A stretch of 64,000 bases of DNA from Haloterrigena sp. H1 (GCF_005938085.1 NZ_SMZK01000001.1:2914001-2978000), one strand, 5' to 3'; counted from the stretch's first letter, positions 16,702-27,506 are shown. A program made the numbers and translations. Notes: a model not told the origin generated them from the letters alone.

Positions 16702-18925
16702 ACGGATGAGCAAAGTCTCGGTGACCGGTTCCCGGGGCGTTATGCCCACGGTCATCGAGACGATTCACGGACTGAACCTGGTACATCTCTCGGACTACGA
16801 CGGCTCGTGGGAGGGCTTCGACAACGGCAATCCCATCGCCGGCGCCGATCAGGCATCCGAGAAATTGGTGACCGTCCGCGCTCTCCAGAGCACCCTGGAG
16901 CTGTCGGCCGACGAGGCCGAACCGGGGCGCATCGACGACGATTGGGAAGCGCGACTCGAGGAGATCCGCACGCGGGTCAACGAACTCGACGATCGCCGCG
17001 GAGAAATCACCAACGAGCTGCGACAGGTCGACGAGAAGATCGACCGCGTCGCGCCCTTTGCGGAACTAAACATCGACCTCGACCTGCTGTCGGGGTACGA
17101 GTCGGTCGACGTACTCGTCGTCGAAGGTGACGTCGACGCGATCGAAGACGCCGTCGCCGCGGCCGACGGGATTCGGGCCTTCGAGACGTTCACCGGTGGC
17201 GACGTCGTGGCGATCGTCGCTGCACCCACCGAAGACACCGACGAGGCACCGATCGACGACGCGCTGGTCGGTGTCGACGTCACCCGACACGAGGTACCCG
17301 AGACCGAACAGAGTCCCGACGCGTACGTCGCCGACCTCGAGGACGAAAAGCAGTCCCTCGAGTCCCGACGTGACGAAATCGACGCGGAACTCGAGGAGAT
17401 CAAACAGGCGGAAGCTGACTTCCTCCTGCGCGTCGAAGAGCGGCTCACGATCGAGGTCCAGCAGGCGGAAGCGCCGCTGCAGTTCGCGACGACCGATCGC
17501 GCGTTCGTCGCGGAAGGCTGGATCCCGACCGACGAGTACGACCACCTCGTCGCGGCGTTAGACGACGCCGTTGGCGACAGCGTCGAGATCGAAGAACTCG
17601 AGCGGGCCGATTACGACCGCCACGGCGCACACGCCCACACTGAAACGGATCTTGAGGGCTCGGCGGCGGCCGACGAGGAAGACGAATCGCCCGCCGAAGC
17701 GGACGACCAGCAACAGAAGGCGGTTACCGACGGTGGCTCGACGGTCACGATGGGCGACGAGCCACCGACGGTGCAGGAAAATCCGGGGCCAGCAAAGCCG
17801 TTTGAACTGCTCGTGCAGGCAGTCAGCCGGCCGAAATACAGCGAGTTCGATCCGACGATCTTTCTGTTCCTGACGTTCCCGCTGTTCTTCGGGTTCATGA
17901 TCGGTGACGCCGGCTACGGCATCATCTACATGGCCATCGGAGGCTACATGGTAACGCAGGTCGACAACGACGCAATTTCCAGTCTCGGCGGTGTCGCCGT
18001 CTGGGCTGGCCTGTTCACGACCATCTTCGGGTTCATGTACGGCGAAATCTTCGGCCTGCACGTTCTCGGAGAGGTCGTCTGGCATCAGACGCTTGGTATC
18101 GACTGGCTCCCGCTGAACAAGGGACTCGAGCCGGCAGCCGCCGACTTCGCGCTTGGCTGGATGGTGATCAGCGTGATGTTCGGGATTCTCCACCTCAACA
18201 TTGGATACATCCTGGACTTCTTCGAGAACCTCAGCCACGGCTTCAAGGATGCCCTGTTCCACAGTGGATCGTGGATCCTGATGCTCAACGGCATCTGGAT
18301 CTGGATCTTCTCGACACAGGGGAAAGCCACGAAGCCGGACTTCCTGTTCGAGACGTTCGCAAGCGGCGGGCCGTTCCCGATCGGCTTCACCGGGTTCTCC
18401 GGACTGGGACTGTTTACCGTCCCAGGACTCGGATTCGAGCTGACAGCACCGTTATTCATGTTCCTGATCGGGCTCGTGATGCTGATCGTCAGCGAGCCCG
18501 TTGAGGCCGTCGAAGCGCTCGACGTCGTCGTGAACGTCATCTCGTACACTCGGATGGGCGCAGTGTTGCTCGCGAAGGCCGGCATGGCGTTCGTGGTCAA
18601 CCTGCTGTTCTTCGGGGCGTACGAGGACCCCCACGGGGAGTTCCACTTCCTTCGAACGCACGAGCCGAGCTACGTCGCCGAACACTACGGCGAGGGTGCC
18701 GAGGTCGTCTTCAACGGCCTCATGCACTCGGGTACCGCAGCCCTGCTCGGTGGACTTGTGATTCTCGTACTCGGACACGTTGTCGTGCTAGCACTTGGCG
18801 TGACAAGCGCCGGCTTACAGGCCGTTCGTCTCGAGTACGTCGAATTCTTTAACAAGTTTTATGAAGGCGGTGGGGAGAACTACGAACCGTTCGGAACCGA
18901 TCGAAACCACACTGAGGACTACTAA
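16688..18925 (+). CDS. atpI: A-type ATP synthase subunit I (membrane subunit a)
   Basis: 745 residues from the ATG at 16688 (MLRPERMSKVSV). A GGAGG at 16677-16681 precedes this start at good spacing. The N-terminal ~340 residues form the cytosolic arm with coiled coils (LEEIRTRVNELDDRRGEITNEL). An acidic Ala/Glu/Asp insert (about 320-350) precedes the membrane part, which has about seven helices. VVNVISYTRMGAVLLAKAG carries the arginine needed for proton passage, matching the SYTR of V-type subunit a. It forms the half-channels facing the AtpK ring. Confidence 0.95.
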   Translation: MLRPERMSKVSVTGSRGVMPTVIETIHGLNLVHLSDYDGSWEGFDNGNPIAGADQASEKLVTVRALQSTLELSADEAEPGRIDDDWEARLEEIRTRVNELDDRRGEITNELRQVDEKIDRVAPFAELNIDLDLLSGYESVDVLVVEGDVDAIEDAVAAADGIRAFETFTGGDVVAIVAAPTEDTDEAPIDDALVGVDVTRHEVPETEQSPDAYVADLEDEKQSLESRRDEIDAELEEIKQAEADFLLRVEERLTIEVQQAEAPLQFATTDRAFVAEGWIPTDEYDHLVAALDDAVGDSVEIEELERADYDRHGAHAHTETDLEGSAAADEEDESPAEADDQQQKAVTDGGSTVTMGDEPPTVQENPGPAKPFELLVQAVSRPKYSEFDPTIFLFLTFPLFFGFMIGDAGYGIIYMAIGGYMVTQVDNDAISSLGGVAVWAGLFTTIFGFMYGEIFGLHVLGEVVWHQTLGIDWLPLNKGLEPAAADFALGWMVISVMFGILHLNIGYILDFFENLSHGFKDALFHSGSWILMLNGIWIWIFSTQGKATKPDFLFETFASGGPFPIGFTGFSGLGLFTVPGLGFELTAPLFMFLIGLVMLIVSEPVEAVEALDVVVNVISYTRMGAVLLAKAGMAFVVNLLFFGAYEDPHGEFHFLRTHEPSYVAEHYGEGAEVVFNGLMHSGTAALLGGLVILVLGHVVVLALGVTSAGLQAVRLEYVEFFNKFYEGGGENYEPFGTDRNHTEDY

Positions 18926-18927
18926 CA

Positions 18928-19182
18928 ATGAGTGAACTTGAACTCGCGGAAACTGTGATGCAAGCTGGACAGGCAGCCGGACCAACTCTCGAGAACACGG
19001 GCGCAGCGGCAGTCGCTGTCGGTCTCGCAGCTCTCGCAGCGGGTTATGCTGAGCGCGGTATCGGCGCGGCAGCAGTCGGCGCAATCGCTGAAGACGACGA
19101 CATGTTCGTCCCAGGCCTGATCATGACCGTCCTCCCAGAGACGCTCGTGATCCTCGCCCTGGTCACCGTCTTCATCGTTTAA
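18928..19182 (+). CDS. atpK: A-type ATP synthase proteolipid subunit K (rotor ring, subunit c)
   Basis: 84 residues, two bases after atpI. A short polar N terminus is followed by two membrane helices: NTGAAAVAVGLAALAAGYAE and PGLIMTVLPETLVILALVTV. The glutamate in VLPETLV is the ion-carrying carboxylate in helix two. The loop AERGIGAAAVGAIAEDDDMF is typical of haloarchaeal K subunits. The hairpin is single, not duplicated, so the ring carries one carboxylate per hairpin. No Na+-type ligand cluster is evident, in line with proton use. Confidence 0.93.
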   Translation: MSELELAETVMQAGQAAGPTLENTGAAAVAVGLAALAAGYAERGIGAAAVGAIAEDDDMFVPGLIMTVLPETLVILALVTVFIV

Positions 19183-19204
19183 AACCACCCCCCTTCTCTC
19201 ACCA

Positions 19205-19786
19205 ATGAGTTTGGACACAGTCGTCAAAGACATTCGAGACGAGGCCAACGCGCGTGCGGAGGACATCCGCGCGGAGGGCGAAACGCGCGCCGAGGAGATC
19301 GAATCCGCAGCCGAGGCTGACGCCGAGGAAATCCTCGCCGACGCGGAAGCGGCGGTCGACCGCGAGATCGATCAGCTCCACGAACAGCGTCTCTCCAGTG
19401 CGAAACTGGAGGCGAAACAGAAGCGTCTGGAGGCCCGCCGTGACGTCCTCGGAGAGGTCAACGAGGCAGTCGAAAACGAACTCGCCGCCCTCGAGGGCGA
19501 CACTCGCGAGGAGCTGACCCGCGAGTTGCTCGAGGCCGCAAGCGTCGAGTTCGACGCGGGCGACGACGTCAGCGTCTACGGTCGCAGCGGCGACCAGGAA
19601 CTGCTCGAGTCGATCGTCGACGAGTACGACGGCTACGAGTACGACGGTGACGTCGACTGTCTCGGCGGCGTCGTCGTCGAGAGCGAGCAGTCCCGCGTCC
19701 GAGTCAACAACACGTTCGACTCGGTCCTCGAGGACGTGTGGGAAGACAACCTTCAGGAGATCAGCAACCGACTCTTCGAGCAATGA
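19205..19786 (+). CDS. atpE: A-type ATP synthase subunit E (peripheral stalk)
   Basis: 193 residues from the ATG at 19205. The first ~95 residues are a charged helix with Ala/Glu/Arg repeats (VVKDIRDEANARAEDIRAEG) that forms the stalk with subunit H. The C-terminal half is the globular head-binding domain, including YEYDGDVDCLGGVVVESEQSRVRVNNTFDSVLED, a well conserved block. The stop overlaps atpC by four bases. Confidence 0.93.
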   Translation: MSLDTVVKDIRDEANARAEDIRAEGETRAEEIESAAEADAEEILADAEAAVDREIDQLHEQRLSSAKLEAKQKRLEARRDVLGEVNEAVENELAALEGDTREELTRELLEAASVEFDAGDDVSVYGRSGDQELLESIVDEYDGYEYDGDVDCLGGVVVESEQSRVRVNNTFDSVLEDVWEDNLQEISNRLFEQ

Positions 19787-20850
19787 GCGCAGGTGCCTCG
19801 AATCCGGAATACGTGAACGCTCGCGTCCGGTCACGCCGAGCCTCGCTGTTCTCGGACGAAGACTACCGCAAGCTGATCCGGATGGGGCCGAGCGAGATCG
19901 CGCGGTTCATGGAGGAGACCGAGTACGAACGCGAGATCAACGAGCTCGGAACGCGCTTTTCCGGCGTCGACCTGATCGAGTACGCGCTCAACCGCAATCT
20001 CGCAAAGCACTTCGAGGACTTGATCGACTGGTCGCAGGGACGACTCTACGACCTCATCGCTCGGTACCTCCGGAAGTTCGACGTCTGGAACCTGAAGACG
20101 ATCTTCCGCGGGATCTACACCGACACCGTTCCCGAGGAGATCCGCACGGACCTCATCCGTGCCGGCGAACTCGACGACCGGACGGTCGATCGACTCCTCG
20201 AGACCGACACGATCGAGGACGCGATCGAAGTGCTCTACGGCACGATCTACTACGAGGAGCTGACCGAGGCCTTCGAGGAGTTCGAAGAGACCGGCGCGCT
20301 CGTGCCGCTCGAGAACGCTTTAGACCGGGAGTTCTACGAGAACTTGCTCGCGGACGTCTCCCGTGGTCCGGGCGCCGAGCCACAGGAAGGCCCGATAGCG
20401 AACTACATCGAGTTCCTGCAAGCCGAGATCGACTTCCGGAACGCCCGGAACGCGTTACGGCTCGCCCGCACCGGGGCCGACCTCGATCCCGCGGCCTACT
20501 ACATCGACGGCGGCGTCCTGTTCGACGAGTCCGATCTCAATCGGCTCGTCGGCGACTACGACGCGCTCGTCGATCACATCGCCGAGAACCGCCACTACGG
20601 CGACCGCCTCTCGGCGGCGCTCGATCAACTGCGCGATGCTGACAGCCTTATCCAGTTCGAGCACGCACTAGACGCTGCGTTGCTCGAGTACTCGGATACG
20701 CTCTCGAGCATCTACCCGACCTCGGTCTCGGCCGTGTTGTCGTACATTCTCGCGAAAGAACGCGAGGTCGAGAACATCCGTGCCATCGCACGGGGCCGTG
20801 AGGTCGGACTCGACGAAAACGAGATCGAAGAGGAACTGGTGGTGCTATGA
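19783..20850 (+). CDS. atpC: A-type ATP synthase subunit C (V-type d-like)
   Basis: 355 residues from the ATG at 19783, which overlaps the atpE stop (ATGA); an in-frame start 15 codons earlier lies inside atpE and is not needed. The sequence is mostly helical and starts NPEYVNARVRSRRASLFSDEDYRKLIRMGPSEIARFMEETEY, a signature of this subunit. It is the funnel-shaped socket linking the central stalk to the proteolipid ring. Its end overlaps atpF by four bases. Confidence 0.93.
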   Translation: MSAGASNPEYVNARVRSRRASLFSDEDYRKLIRMGPSEIARFMEETEYEREINELGTRFSGVDLIEYALNRNLAKHFEDLIDWSQGRLYDLIARYLRKFDVWNLKTIFRGIYTDTVPEEIRTDLIRAGELDDRTVDRLLETDTIEDAIEVLYGTIYYEELTEAFEEFEETGALVPLENALDREFYENLLADVSRGPGAEPQEGPIANYIEFLQAEIDFRNARNALRLARTGADLDPAAYYIDGGVLFDESDLNRLVGDYDALVDHIAENRHYGDRLSAALDQLRDADSLIQFEHALDAALLEYSDTLSSIYPTSVSAVLSYILAKEREVENIRAIARGREVGLDENEIEEELVVL

Positions 20851-21179
20851 GCCAGGAAATCGCAGTCGTCGGCAGCCCGGAGTTTACGACCGGCTTCCGC
20901 CTCGCGGGGGTCAGCCGGTTCGAGAACGTGGCGGACGACGAGAAAGACGAACAGCTAGACGACGCCGCGACAGCCGCTCTCGAAGACGAGGGCGTCGGGA
21001 TCGTCGTTATGCACGACGACGACCTCGAGCACCTGTCGCGTAACGTTCGCCAGGAGGTCGAGACGAGCGTCGAGCCAGTCGTCGTCACGATCGGGAGCGG
21101 CACCGGTGGCGGCGGCCTGCGCGAGCAGATCAAACGCGCGATCGGTATCGACCTGATGGAAGAGGACGAAGACAGCTAA
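20847..21179 (+). CDS. atpF: A-type ATP synthase subunit F (central stalk)
   Basis: 110 residues from the ATG at 20847. The Rossmann-like fold is visible in EIAVVGSPEFTTGFRLAGVS and GVGIVVMHDDDLEHLSRNVRQEVE. A C-terminal helix (GGGLREQIKRAIGIDL) contacts the rotor and catalytic core. It sits in the conserved order before atpA, three bases away. Confidence 0.93.
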   Translation: MSQEIAVVGSPEFTTGFRLAGVSRFENVADDEKDEQLDDAATAALEDEGVGIVVMHDDDLEHLSRNVRQEVETSVEPVVVTIGSGTGGGGLREQIKRAIGIDLMEEDEDS

Positions 21180-21182
21180 ACT

Positions 21183-22946
21183 ATGAGCCAGGCAGAAGAC
21201 ATCGAATCCGTCGACGAAGACGGTGTAATCGAAAGCGTGAGTGGTCCTGTCGTGACCGCCACGGACCTCGACGCCCGGATGAACGACGTCGTCTATGTCG
21301 GCGACGAAGGACTGATGGGCGAGGTCATCGAGATCGAAGGGAACCTGACCACGATTCAGGTCTACGAGGAAACCTCCGGCGTCGGCCCAGGTGAGCCCGT
21401 CCAGAACACGGGCGAACCCCTGAGCGTCGACCTCGGACCCGGCATGCTGGACTCCATCTACGACGGTGTCCAGCGGCCGCTCGACGTCCTCGAAGAGAAG
21501 ATGGGGACCGCATTCCTCGACCGCGGGGTCGACGCCCCCGGTATCGACCTCGAGAAGAAGTGGGACTTCCAGCCCGAAGTCACGGAAGGCGACACGGTCG
21601 AACCCGGCGACGTCGTCGGGGTCGTCGAAGAGACCGTCACCATCGACCACAAGGTCATGGTGCCGCCTGACTACGAGGGTGGCGAGGTCACGAACGTCGA
21701 GAGTGGCGAGTACACGGTCGAGGAGACCGTCGTCGAACTCGACAACGGCGAAGAGATCCAGATGCACCAGGAGTGGCCGGTTCGTGAAGCCCGGCCCGCC
21801 GGTGACAAGCAGACGCCGACCGAGCCGCTGGTGACCGGCCAGCGAGTCCAGGACGGCCTGTTCCCGCTCGCGAAAGGCGGGACGGCGGCGATTCCCGGTC
21901 CCTTCGGCTCCGGGAAGACCGTCACCCAGCAGCAACTCGCCAAGTGGTCCGACGCGGACATCGTCGTCTACATCGGCTGTGGCGAGCGTGGTAACGAGAT
22001 GACCGAGGTCATCGAGGACTTCCCGGAACTGCCGGACCCACAGACCGGGAACCCGCTGATGGCCCGGACCTGCCTCATCGCCAACACGTCGAACATGCCC
22101 GTCGCAGCCCGTGAATCCTGTATTTACACGGGCATCACGATCGCGGAGTACTACCGCGACATGGGCTACGACGTCGCGCTGATGGCCGACTCCACCTCGC
22201 GGTGGGCAGAGGCCATGCGAGAGATCTCGAGCCGACTCGAGGAGATGCCCGGCGAAGAGGGCTATCCCGCGTACCTGGCGGCTGCGCTTTCCGAGTTCTA
22301 CGAGCGCGCCGGCAAGTTCCAACTGATCAGCGGCGGCGAAGGCACGATTTCGGTCGTCGGTGCGGTTTCCCCGCCCGGCGGCGACTTCTCCGAGCCGGTC
22401 ACTCAGAACACGCTACGTATCGTCAAGACGTTCTGGGCGCTGGACGCCGACCTCGCGGAACGTCGGCACTTCCCCTCGATCAACTGGAACGAGTCCTACT
22501 CGCTGTACAAAGACCAGCTCGACCCGTGGTGGGCGGACAACGTCGCCGGCGACTGGGCGGAGACCCGCCAGTGGGCGGTCGACGTGTTAGACGAGGAAGA
22601 CGAGCTCCAGGAGATCGTCCAGCTCGTCGGGAAGGACGCGCTGCCGGAGGACCAGCAGCTGACCCTCGAGGTCGCACGCTACCTGCGTGAGGCGTGGCTC
22701 CAGCAGAACGCGCTCCACGACGTCGACACCTACTGCGAACCCGAGAAGACATATCGGATGCTGACGGCGATCAAGACGTTCAGTGACGAGGCATTCGACG
22801 CACTCGAGGCTGGCGTCCCGGTCGAGGAGATCCAGGACGTCGACGCTGCGCCGCGGCTCAACCGGATGGGCACGGCCGAAGAGTGGAACGAGTTCATCGA
22901 CGAGATCGAGAACGACCTCCAAGAACAACTCCGCGCACTGTACTAA
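21183..22946 (+). CDS. atpA: A-type ATP synthase catalytic subunit A
   Basis: 587 residues from the ATG at 21183. Landmarks in order: N-terminal barrel ([27 protein letters not shown]), the non-homologous bulge region unique to A subunits (about 110-200), the P-loop GPFGSGKTV (about residue 240), [21 protein letters not shown], the Walker B area [16 protein letters not shown] and the C-terminal helical domain. It hydrolyses or makes ATP at the A/B interfaces. No intein is present, unlike some archaeal AtpA genes. Confidence 0.96.
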   Translation: MSQAEDIESVDEDGVIESVSGPVVTATDLDARMNDVVYVGDEGLMGEVIEIEGNLTTIQVYEETSGVGPGEPVQNTGEPLSVDLGPGMLDSIYDGVQRPLDVLEEKMGTAFLDRGVDAPGIDLEKKWDFQPEVTEGDTVEPGDVVGVVEETVTIDHKVMVPPDYEGGEVTNVESGEYTVEETVVELDNGEEIQMHQEWPVREARPAGDKQTPTEPLVTGQRVQDGLFPLAKGGTAAIPGPFGSGKTVTQQQLAKWSDADIVVYIGCGERGNEMTEVIEDFPELPDPQTGNPLMARTCLIANTSNMPVAARESCIYTGITIAEYYRDMGYDVALMADSTSRWAEAMREISSRLEEMPGEEGYPAYLAAALSEFYERAGKFQLISGGEGTISVVGAVSPPGGDFSEPVTQNTLRIVKTFWALDADLAERRHFPSINWNESYSLYKDQLDPWWADNVAGDWAETRQWAVDVLDEEDELQEIVQLVGKDALPEDQQLTLEVARYLREAWLQQNALHDVDTYCEPEKTYRMLTAIKTFSDEAFDALEAGVPVEEIQDVDAAPRLNRMGTAEEWNEFIDEIENDLQEQLRALY

Positions 22947-22948
22947 CA

Positions 22949-24358
22949 ATGAAAGAGTACCAGACTATCACGGAAATCAGCGGTCCGCTGGTGTTCGCCG
23001 AGGTCGACGAGCCGGTCGGTTACGACGAGATCGTCGAGATCGAGACCGAAGACGGGCGAACGCTGCGCGGTCAGGTACTGGAATCGAGCGAGGGTATCGT
23101 CTCGATCCAGGTGTTCGAAGGCACGGGCGGGATCGACCGCAACGCCTCCGTTCGCTTCCTGGGCGAGACGATGAAGATGCCCGTCACCGAGGATCTGCTC
23201 GGGCGGGTGTTAGACGGCTCCGGGAACCCGATCGACGGCGGCCCGGAGATCGTCCCCGACAAACGACAGGACATCGTCGGCAAGGCGATCAACCCCTTCT
23301 CCCGGGAGTACCCCGAGGAGTTTATCCAGACCGGTGTGTCGGCCATCGACGGCATGAACACGCTGGTCCGGGGTCAGAAGCTCCCGATCTTCTCCGGTTC
23401 GGGGCTGCCCCACAACGAACTCGCGCTGCAGATCGCCCGCCAGGCGACCGTCCCCGAAGAAGACGAGTCCGGCGAGGACTCCGAGTTCGCCGTTATCTTC
23501 GGCGCGATGGGAATCACCGCCGAAGAGGCAAACGAGTTCATGGACGACTTCGAGCGCACGGGCGCACTCGAGCGCTCCGTCGTCTTCATGAACCTCGCGG
23601 ACGACCCGGCAGTCGAGCGCCAGGTCACGCCGCGACTCGCCTTGACGACGGCCGAGTACCTGGCCTTCGAGAAGGACTACCACGTGCTGGTCATCCTGAC
23701 GGACATGACCAACTACTGTGAGGCACTGCGCGAGATCGGTGCCGCACGTGAGGAGGTTCCGGGTCGACGTGGCTACCCCGGCTACATGTACACCGACCTG
23801 GCACAGCTCTACGAGCGTGCCGGTCGAATCGAGGGCAAGGAAGGGTCGGTCACGCAGATTCCGATCCTGACGATGCCCGGCGACGACGACACCCACCCGA
23901 TTCCGGACCTGACTGGCTACATTACCGAAGGTCAGATCATGATGGATCGGGACTTAAACAGCCAGGGTATCGAGCCGCCGGTCAACGTCCTGCCAAGCCT
24001 CTCGCGGCTGATGGACGACGGGATCGGCGAGGGCCTCACGCGTGAGGACCACGGCGACGTCTCCGACCAGATGTACGCCGCGTACGCGGAAGGTGAGGAC
24101 CTGCGCGACCTCGTGAACATTGTCGGTCGCGAAGCACTCTCCGAGCGGGACAACAAGTTCCTCGACTTCGCCGACCGCTTCGAGGAAGAATTCGTCCAGC
24201 AGGGGTACGACACCAACCGCTCGATCGACGAAACGCTCGAGCTCGGCTGGGATCTGCTCTCGGATCTGCCGAAGACGGAACTCAACCGGATCGACGAGGA
24301 GCTCATCGAAGAGCACTACCGCGAAGACGAGACGGCCGAAGCCGTCCAGGCCGACTGA
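22949..24358 (+). CDS. atpB: A-type ATP synthase regulatory subunit B
   Basis: 469 residues from the ATG at 22949 ([11 protein letters not shown]), two bases after atpA. It lacks a Walker A motif; the corresponding site reads [13 protein letters not shown], as in all B subunits. Other blocks: [58 protein letters not shown] and the C-terminal [15 protein letters not shown]. It alternates with AtpA in the hexamer and supplies residues to the catalytic sites. The tight part of the operon ends here: 176 bp separate it from the next gene. Confidence 0.96.
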   Translation: MKEYQTITEISGPLVFAEVDEPVGYDEIVEIETEDGRTLRGQVLESSEGIVSIQVFEGTGGIDRNASVRFLGETMKMPVTEDLLGRVLDGSGNPIDGGPEIVPDKRQDIVGKAINPFSREYPEEFIQTGVSAIDGMNTLVRGQKLPIFSGSGLPHNELALQIARQATVPEEDESGEDSEFAVIFGAMGITAEEANEFMDDFERTGALERSVVFMNLADDPAVERQVTPRLALTTAEYLAFEKDYHVLVILTDMTNYCEALREIGAAREEVPGRRGYPGYMYTDLAQLYERAGRIEGKEGSVTQIPILTMPGDDDTHPIPDLTGYITEGQIMMDRDLNSQGIEPPVNVLPSLSRLMDDGIGEGLTREDHGDVSDQMYAAYAEGEDLRDLVNIVGREALSERDNKFLDFADRFEEEFVQQGYDTNRSIDETLELGWDLLSDLPKTELNRIDEELIEEHYREDETAEAVQAD

Positions 24359-24534
24359 GCGGCTACTCGCTTCGTTCCATTCTTTCAGGCGTCGTCTGCG
24401 AGTTGCATCTCTTGTCTGCACGCTGCATCTCGTACGGTCACGAATAGTGAGCGATTTCCCGTCGAGTAACACGTGCAACGGCTCGTGTCAGAAGTCTGTT
24501 TAATCGAAACTATCGTATAGGCCGTGGACAACCC

Positions 24535-26157
24535 ATGGTATGTATGTACAAGCCACTGCTCGTCCCGGAGTTCCTAGACCGGGCGCGGACACACTACGGC
24601 GACGACGAGGCAGTCGTCGCTACCACAGGAGAACGGTTCACGTACGACGAACTCGGCGAGCGCGCCGATCGGTTCTCCGCGGCGCTGCAGGAGCGCGGTA
24701 TCGAGAAAGGAGATCGCGTCGCGGTGTTGGATCCAAACACACACTATCATCTCGAGGCGGCCTACGGAATCATGCAACTCGGGGCGATCCATACACCGCT
24801 GAACTATCGGCTCACGCCCGACGACTTCGCATACATCCTCACCGATGCTGGTGTCGACGCGATCTACGCCGACTACGACTTCGCCGAGAAAATCGAGGCG
24901 ATCCGTGACGAGGTGCCGACGGAGACGTTCATCACGAACGATGTCGATGCGGTCGAGGGAGAGTGGGAGAGTTTCGACGACGTACTCGAGGAGGCGGGCA
25001 CCGACTACGACCGGCCGGAGATGGACGAGGACGAGATCATCACGATCAACTACACCTCGGGGATGACTGGCGATCCGAAAGGTGTCTGTCGCACGCATCG
25101 CTGCGAGACGATCCACGCCTATCTGACCGTTGGCCACCAAAATCTGAGCGACGACGACGTCTACCTGTGGACGCTGCCGATGTTCCACGCGAACGGCTGG
25201 GGGCACATCTTCGCGGTGACGGGGATCGGCGCGAAACACGTCTGTACGCGCGGGACCGACGCCGGCGAGATCTTCGAGACCGTCCGCTCGGAAGACGTCT
25301 CCTACATGTGTGGTGCGCCGACGGTGCTGAACATGCTCATCGACTACTACGAGCAGAACGAACCTGAGACGAGCGGCGGCGCAGACGTGCGGCTCGCAAC
25401 CGCCGGCAGCGCGCCGCCAGAGGCGACCATCCGAACGGTCGAAGACGAGTTCGGTTGGTACATGAAACACGTCTACGGCGCGACCGAGACCGGGCCGCTG
25501 ATCACCACCTCCGATGCGCGTCGGCACTTCTCCGACGACAGCGACGACCGCTTCCGAATCAAGAAACGGCAGGGACTTGCCTACCTCGGCACCGAAATCA
25601 GGGTCGTCGACGAGGACGGCAACGACGTCCCACGCGACGACGAGACGCTCGGCGAGGTCGTCGTCCGCGGCAACCAGATCATGGAAAAATACTGGGGCAA
25701 GCCCGAGGCGACCGAGGAAGCCTTCAGCGATCGGATCGAGGGCTACTACCACATGGGCGATCTCGCCACCATCGACGAGAACGGCATGATTGCGATCCAG
25801 GACCGCAAGAAAGACATCATCATCTCCGGTGGCGAGAACATCTCGAGTATCGAACTCGAGGACACGCTGTTCGACCACCCAGAGGTGTCTGACGTGGCGG
25901 TGATCCCGGCACCCAGCGACGAGTGGGGGGAGACGCCGAAGGCGTTCGTCGTTCCCGCAAGCGGCGATCCGAACGAGCCGGGCGTGACCGAAGCGGCGCT
26001 CGAGGAGTTTACCCGGGAGAACCTCGCGGGCTACAAGACCGTCCACCGGGTCGAGTTCGTCAAGCAACTGCCGACGACGGCGACGGGTAAGGTTCAGAAG
26101 TACGAGCTCCGGGAAAAAGAGTGGGAAGACGAAGAACGAATGGTCGGACAGGGGTAA
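24535..26157 (+). CDS. AMP-forming acyl-CoA synthetase
   Basis: 540 residues from the ATG at 24535 (MVCMYKPL); an ATG at 24544 would give 537. Adenylate-forming enzyme motifs are complete: INYTSGMTGDPKGV (P-loop, about 164), VYGATETGPL, GYYHMGDLATIDENGMI, DRKKDIIISGGENISSIELED and the catalytic lysine in TATGKVQKYELRE. The start PEFLDRARTHYGDDEAVV is like medium/long-chain fatty acyl-CoA ligases. It lies between atpB and atpD with 176 and 146 bp gaps and has a TATA-like tttaat about 30 bases before the start, so it probably has its own promoter. Confidence 0.92.
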   Translation: MVCMYKPLLVPEFLDRARTHYGDDEAVVATTGERFTYDELGERADRFSAALQERGIEKGDRVAVLDPNTHYHLEAAYGIMQLGAIHTPLNYRLTPDDFAYILTDAGVDAIYADYDFAEKIEAIRDEVPTETFITNDVDAVEGEWESFDDVLEEAGTDYDRPEMDEDEIITINYTSGMTGDPKGVCRTHRCETIHAYLTVGHQNLSDDDVYLWTLPMFHANGWGHIFAVTGIGAKHVCTRGTDAGEIFETVRSEDVSYMCGAPTVLNMLIDYYEQNEPETSGGADVRLATAGSAPPEATIRTVEDEFGWYMKHVYGATETGPLITTSDARRHFSDDSDDRFRIKKRQGLAYLGTEIRVVDEDGNDVPRDDETLGEVVVRGNQIMEKYWGKPEATEEAFSDRIEGYYHMGDLATIDENGMIAIQDRKKDIIISGGENISSIELEDTLFDHPEVSDVAVIPAPSDEWGETPKAFVVPASGDPNEPGVTEAALEEFTRENLAGYKTVHRVEFVKQLPTTATGKVQKYELREKEWEDEERMVGQG

Positions 26158-26303
26158 CGCGGCCGTCTCGGTTCGACTCCCCCTCTGACCACCGACGGAG
26201 CAAGCCGACCGGCATCGATCGCCACACATTTCCCTTACACGGGCGCGAGCACGCGCGGAAACTGTAAACAGTTATCCGACTGGGACTGCTATCCCCCCAC
26301 AAG

Positions 26304-27050
26304 ATGGCCAACGATGTCAAGCCCACTCGCAAGAACTTGATGGCGATCGAGGATCGCATCGAGCTCTCCGAGCGGGGACACGGCACACTCGAGAAGAAAC
26401 GCGACGGGCTCATCATGGAGTTCATGGACATTCTGGACAAAGCTCAGGACGTCCGCGGCGACCTCGCCGACGACTACGAGGCGGCCCAGCAAAAGATCAA
26501 CATGGCTCGCGCGATGGAGGGTGACGTCGCAGTCCGCGGTGCTGCAGCGGCACTGCAGGAAAACCCCGAGATCACGACCGAGTCCAAGAACATCATGGGC
26601 GTCGTCGTCCCACAGATCGAGTCCTCGCGCGTCTCGAAGAGCTTAGATCAGCGTGGCTACGGGATCATGGGTACGTCCGCTCGCATCGACGAGGCCGCCG
26701 AAGCCTACGAAGACCTCTTAGAGAGCATCATCCTCGCCGCCGAGGTCGAGACGGCGATGAAGAAGATGCTCCGAGAGATCGAAACCACCAAGCGCCGCGT
26801 CAACGCCCTCGAGTTCAAGCTCCTGCCGGAACTCTACGAGAATCAGGAGTACATCGAGCAGAAACTCGAAGAGCAGGAACGCGAGGAGACGTTCCGTCTG
26901 AAGAAGATCAAGGAGAAGAAAGAAGCCGAGGAGAAAGAAGAGCGAGAGATGGAGGCAGAAGCGGAAGCCGAAGCGGCCGAAGCCGAGCAAGAAGAGCTCG
27001 AGGACGTCCAGCCCGATACCGCCGCGCAATCCCCGGCAGCCAACCAGTAA
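26304..27050 (+). CDS. atpD: A-type ATP synthase subunit D (central stalk shaft)
   Basis: 248 residues from the ATG at 26304 ([15 protein letters not shown]). The start plus [21 protein letters not shown] and the C-terminal [21 protein letters not shown] are diagnostic of subunit D, an antiparallel coiled coil rotating inside the A3B3 head. The extra C-terminal ~45 residues are Glu/Ala-rich low complexity ([16 protein letters not shown]), a haloarchaeal feature. It is separated from atpB by the acyl-CoA ligase gene. Confidence 0.95.
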   Translation: MANDVKPTRKNLMAIEDRIELSERGHGTLEKKRDGLIMEFMDILDKAQDVRGDLADDYEAAQQKINMARAMEGDVAVRGAAAALQENPEITTESKNIMGVVVPQIESSRVSKSLDQRGYGIMGTSARIDEAAEAYEDLLESIILAAEVETAMKKMLREIETTKRRVNALEFKLLPELYENQEYIEQKLEEQEREETFRLKKIKEKKEAEEKEEREMEAEAEAEAAEAEQEELEDVQPDTAAQSPAANQ

Positions 27051-27095
27051 GCGCACCGACCGTACACCGACCGGTACCAGACGCATTCGATTCCG

Positions 27096-27500
27096 ATGGC
27101 CTGTTCCAACTGCGGTTCGGCCACGATTTCGTTTTTCGTTCCGGAGGACTACCGCGCGGACGCGCCGTCGGAAGCTAGCGTCGTTTCGTTCTGTCCGCAC
27201 TGTCTGACCCTCGAGCCAGCTTCGGACCGGGAACCGGCTGCGAGAAACGAGCCCGATTTTTCACGCGTCAGCAATGCGTTTCCCACCCAACCCGAGCGTG
27301 CGATCCCGCTCGCGCTCGCAGTGGGCCTGTGTTCGTCGCTCGCGACGAACCGCACCGCGATCGAGCTGTTGCTCAGAGAAGTCGAACGAGCCGGCACGGA
27401 TCCGTTGCTGGTGCTCGATCGGCTGATCGCCGATCCATCGGTTGACCCGGCGATCGATCTCGAGCGCCGACGCCACCAGCTCGAGCAACTGCTCTACTAA
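27096..27500 (+). CDS. Zinc-ribbon protein (DUF6276-like), downstream of atpD
   Basis: 134 residues from the ATG at 27096. Two CxxC pairs, MACSNCGS and FCPHCLTL, form a probable zinc ribbon in the first 40 residues. The remainder is helical: RAIPLALAVGLCSSLATNRTAIELLLREVERAG and DPLLVLDRLIADP. It starts 45 bp after atpD on the same strand, as a similar gene does in other haloarchaea, so co-transcription with atpD is likely. The function is not known; a role linked to ATP synthase is only suggested by position. Confidence 0.75.
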   Translation: MACSNCGSATISFFVPEDYRADAPSEASVVSFCPHCLTLEPASDREPAARNEPDFSRVSNAFPTQPERAIPLALAVGLCSSLATNRTAIELLLREVERAGTDPLLVLDRLIADPSVDPAIDLERRRHQLEQLLY

Positions 27501-27506
27501 AACCGG

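Noticed and set aside
24574..26229. 551-codon open frame on the minus strand opposite the acyl-CoA ligase
   Set aside because: It is antisense to a gene with all adenylate-forming motifs. High-GC haloarchaeal genes commonly leave such long opposing frames. Its translation has no domain pattern and is rich in Val/Asp/Arg/His as expected for an antisense shadow.
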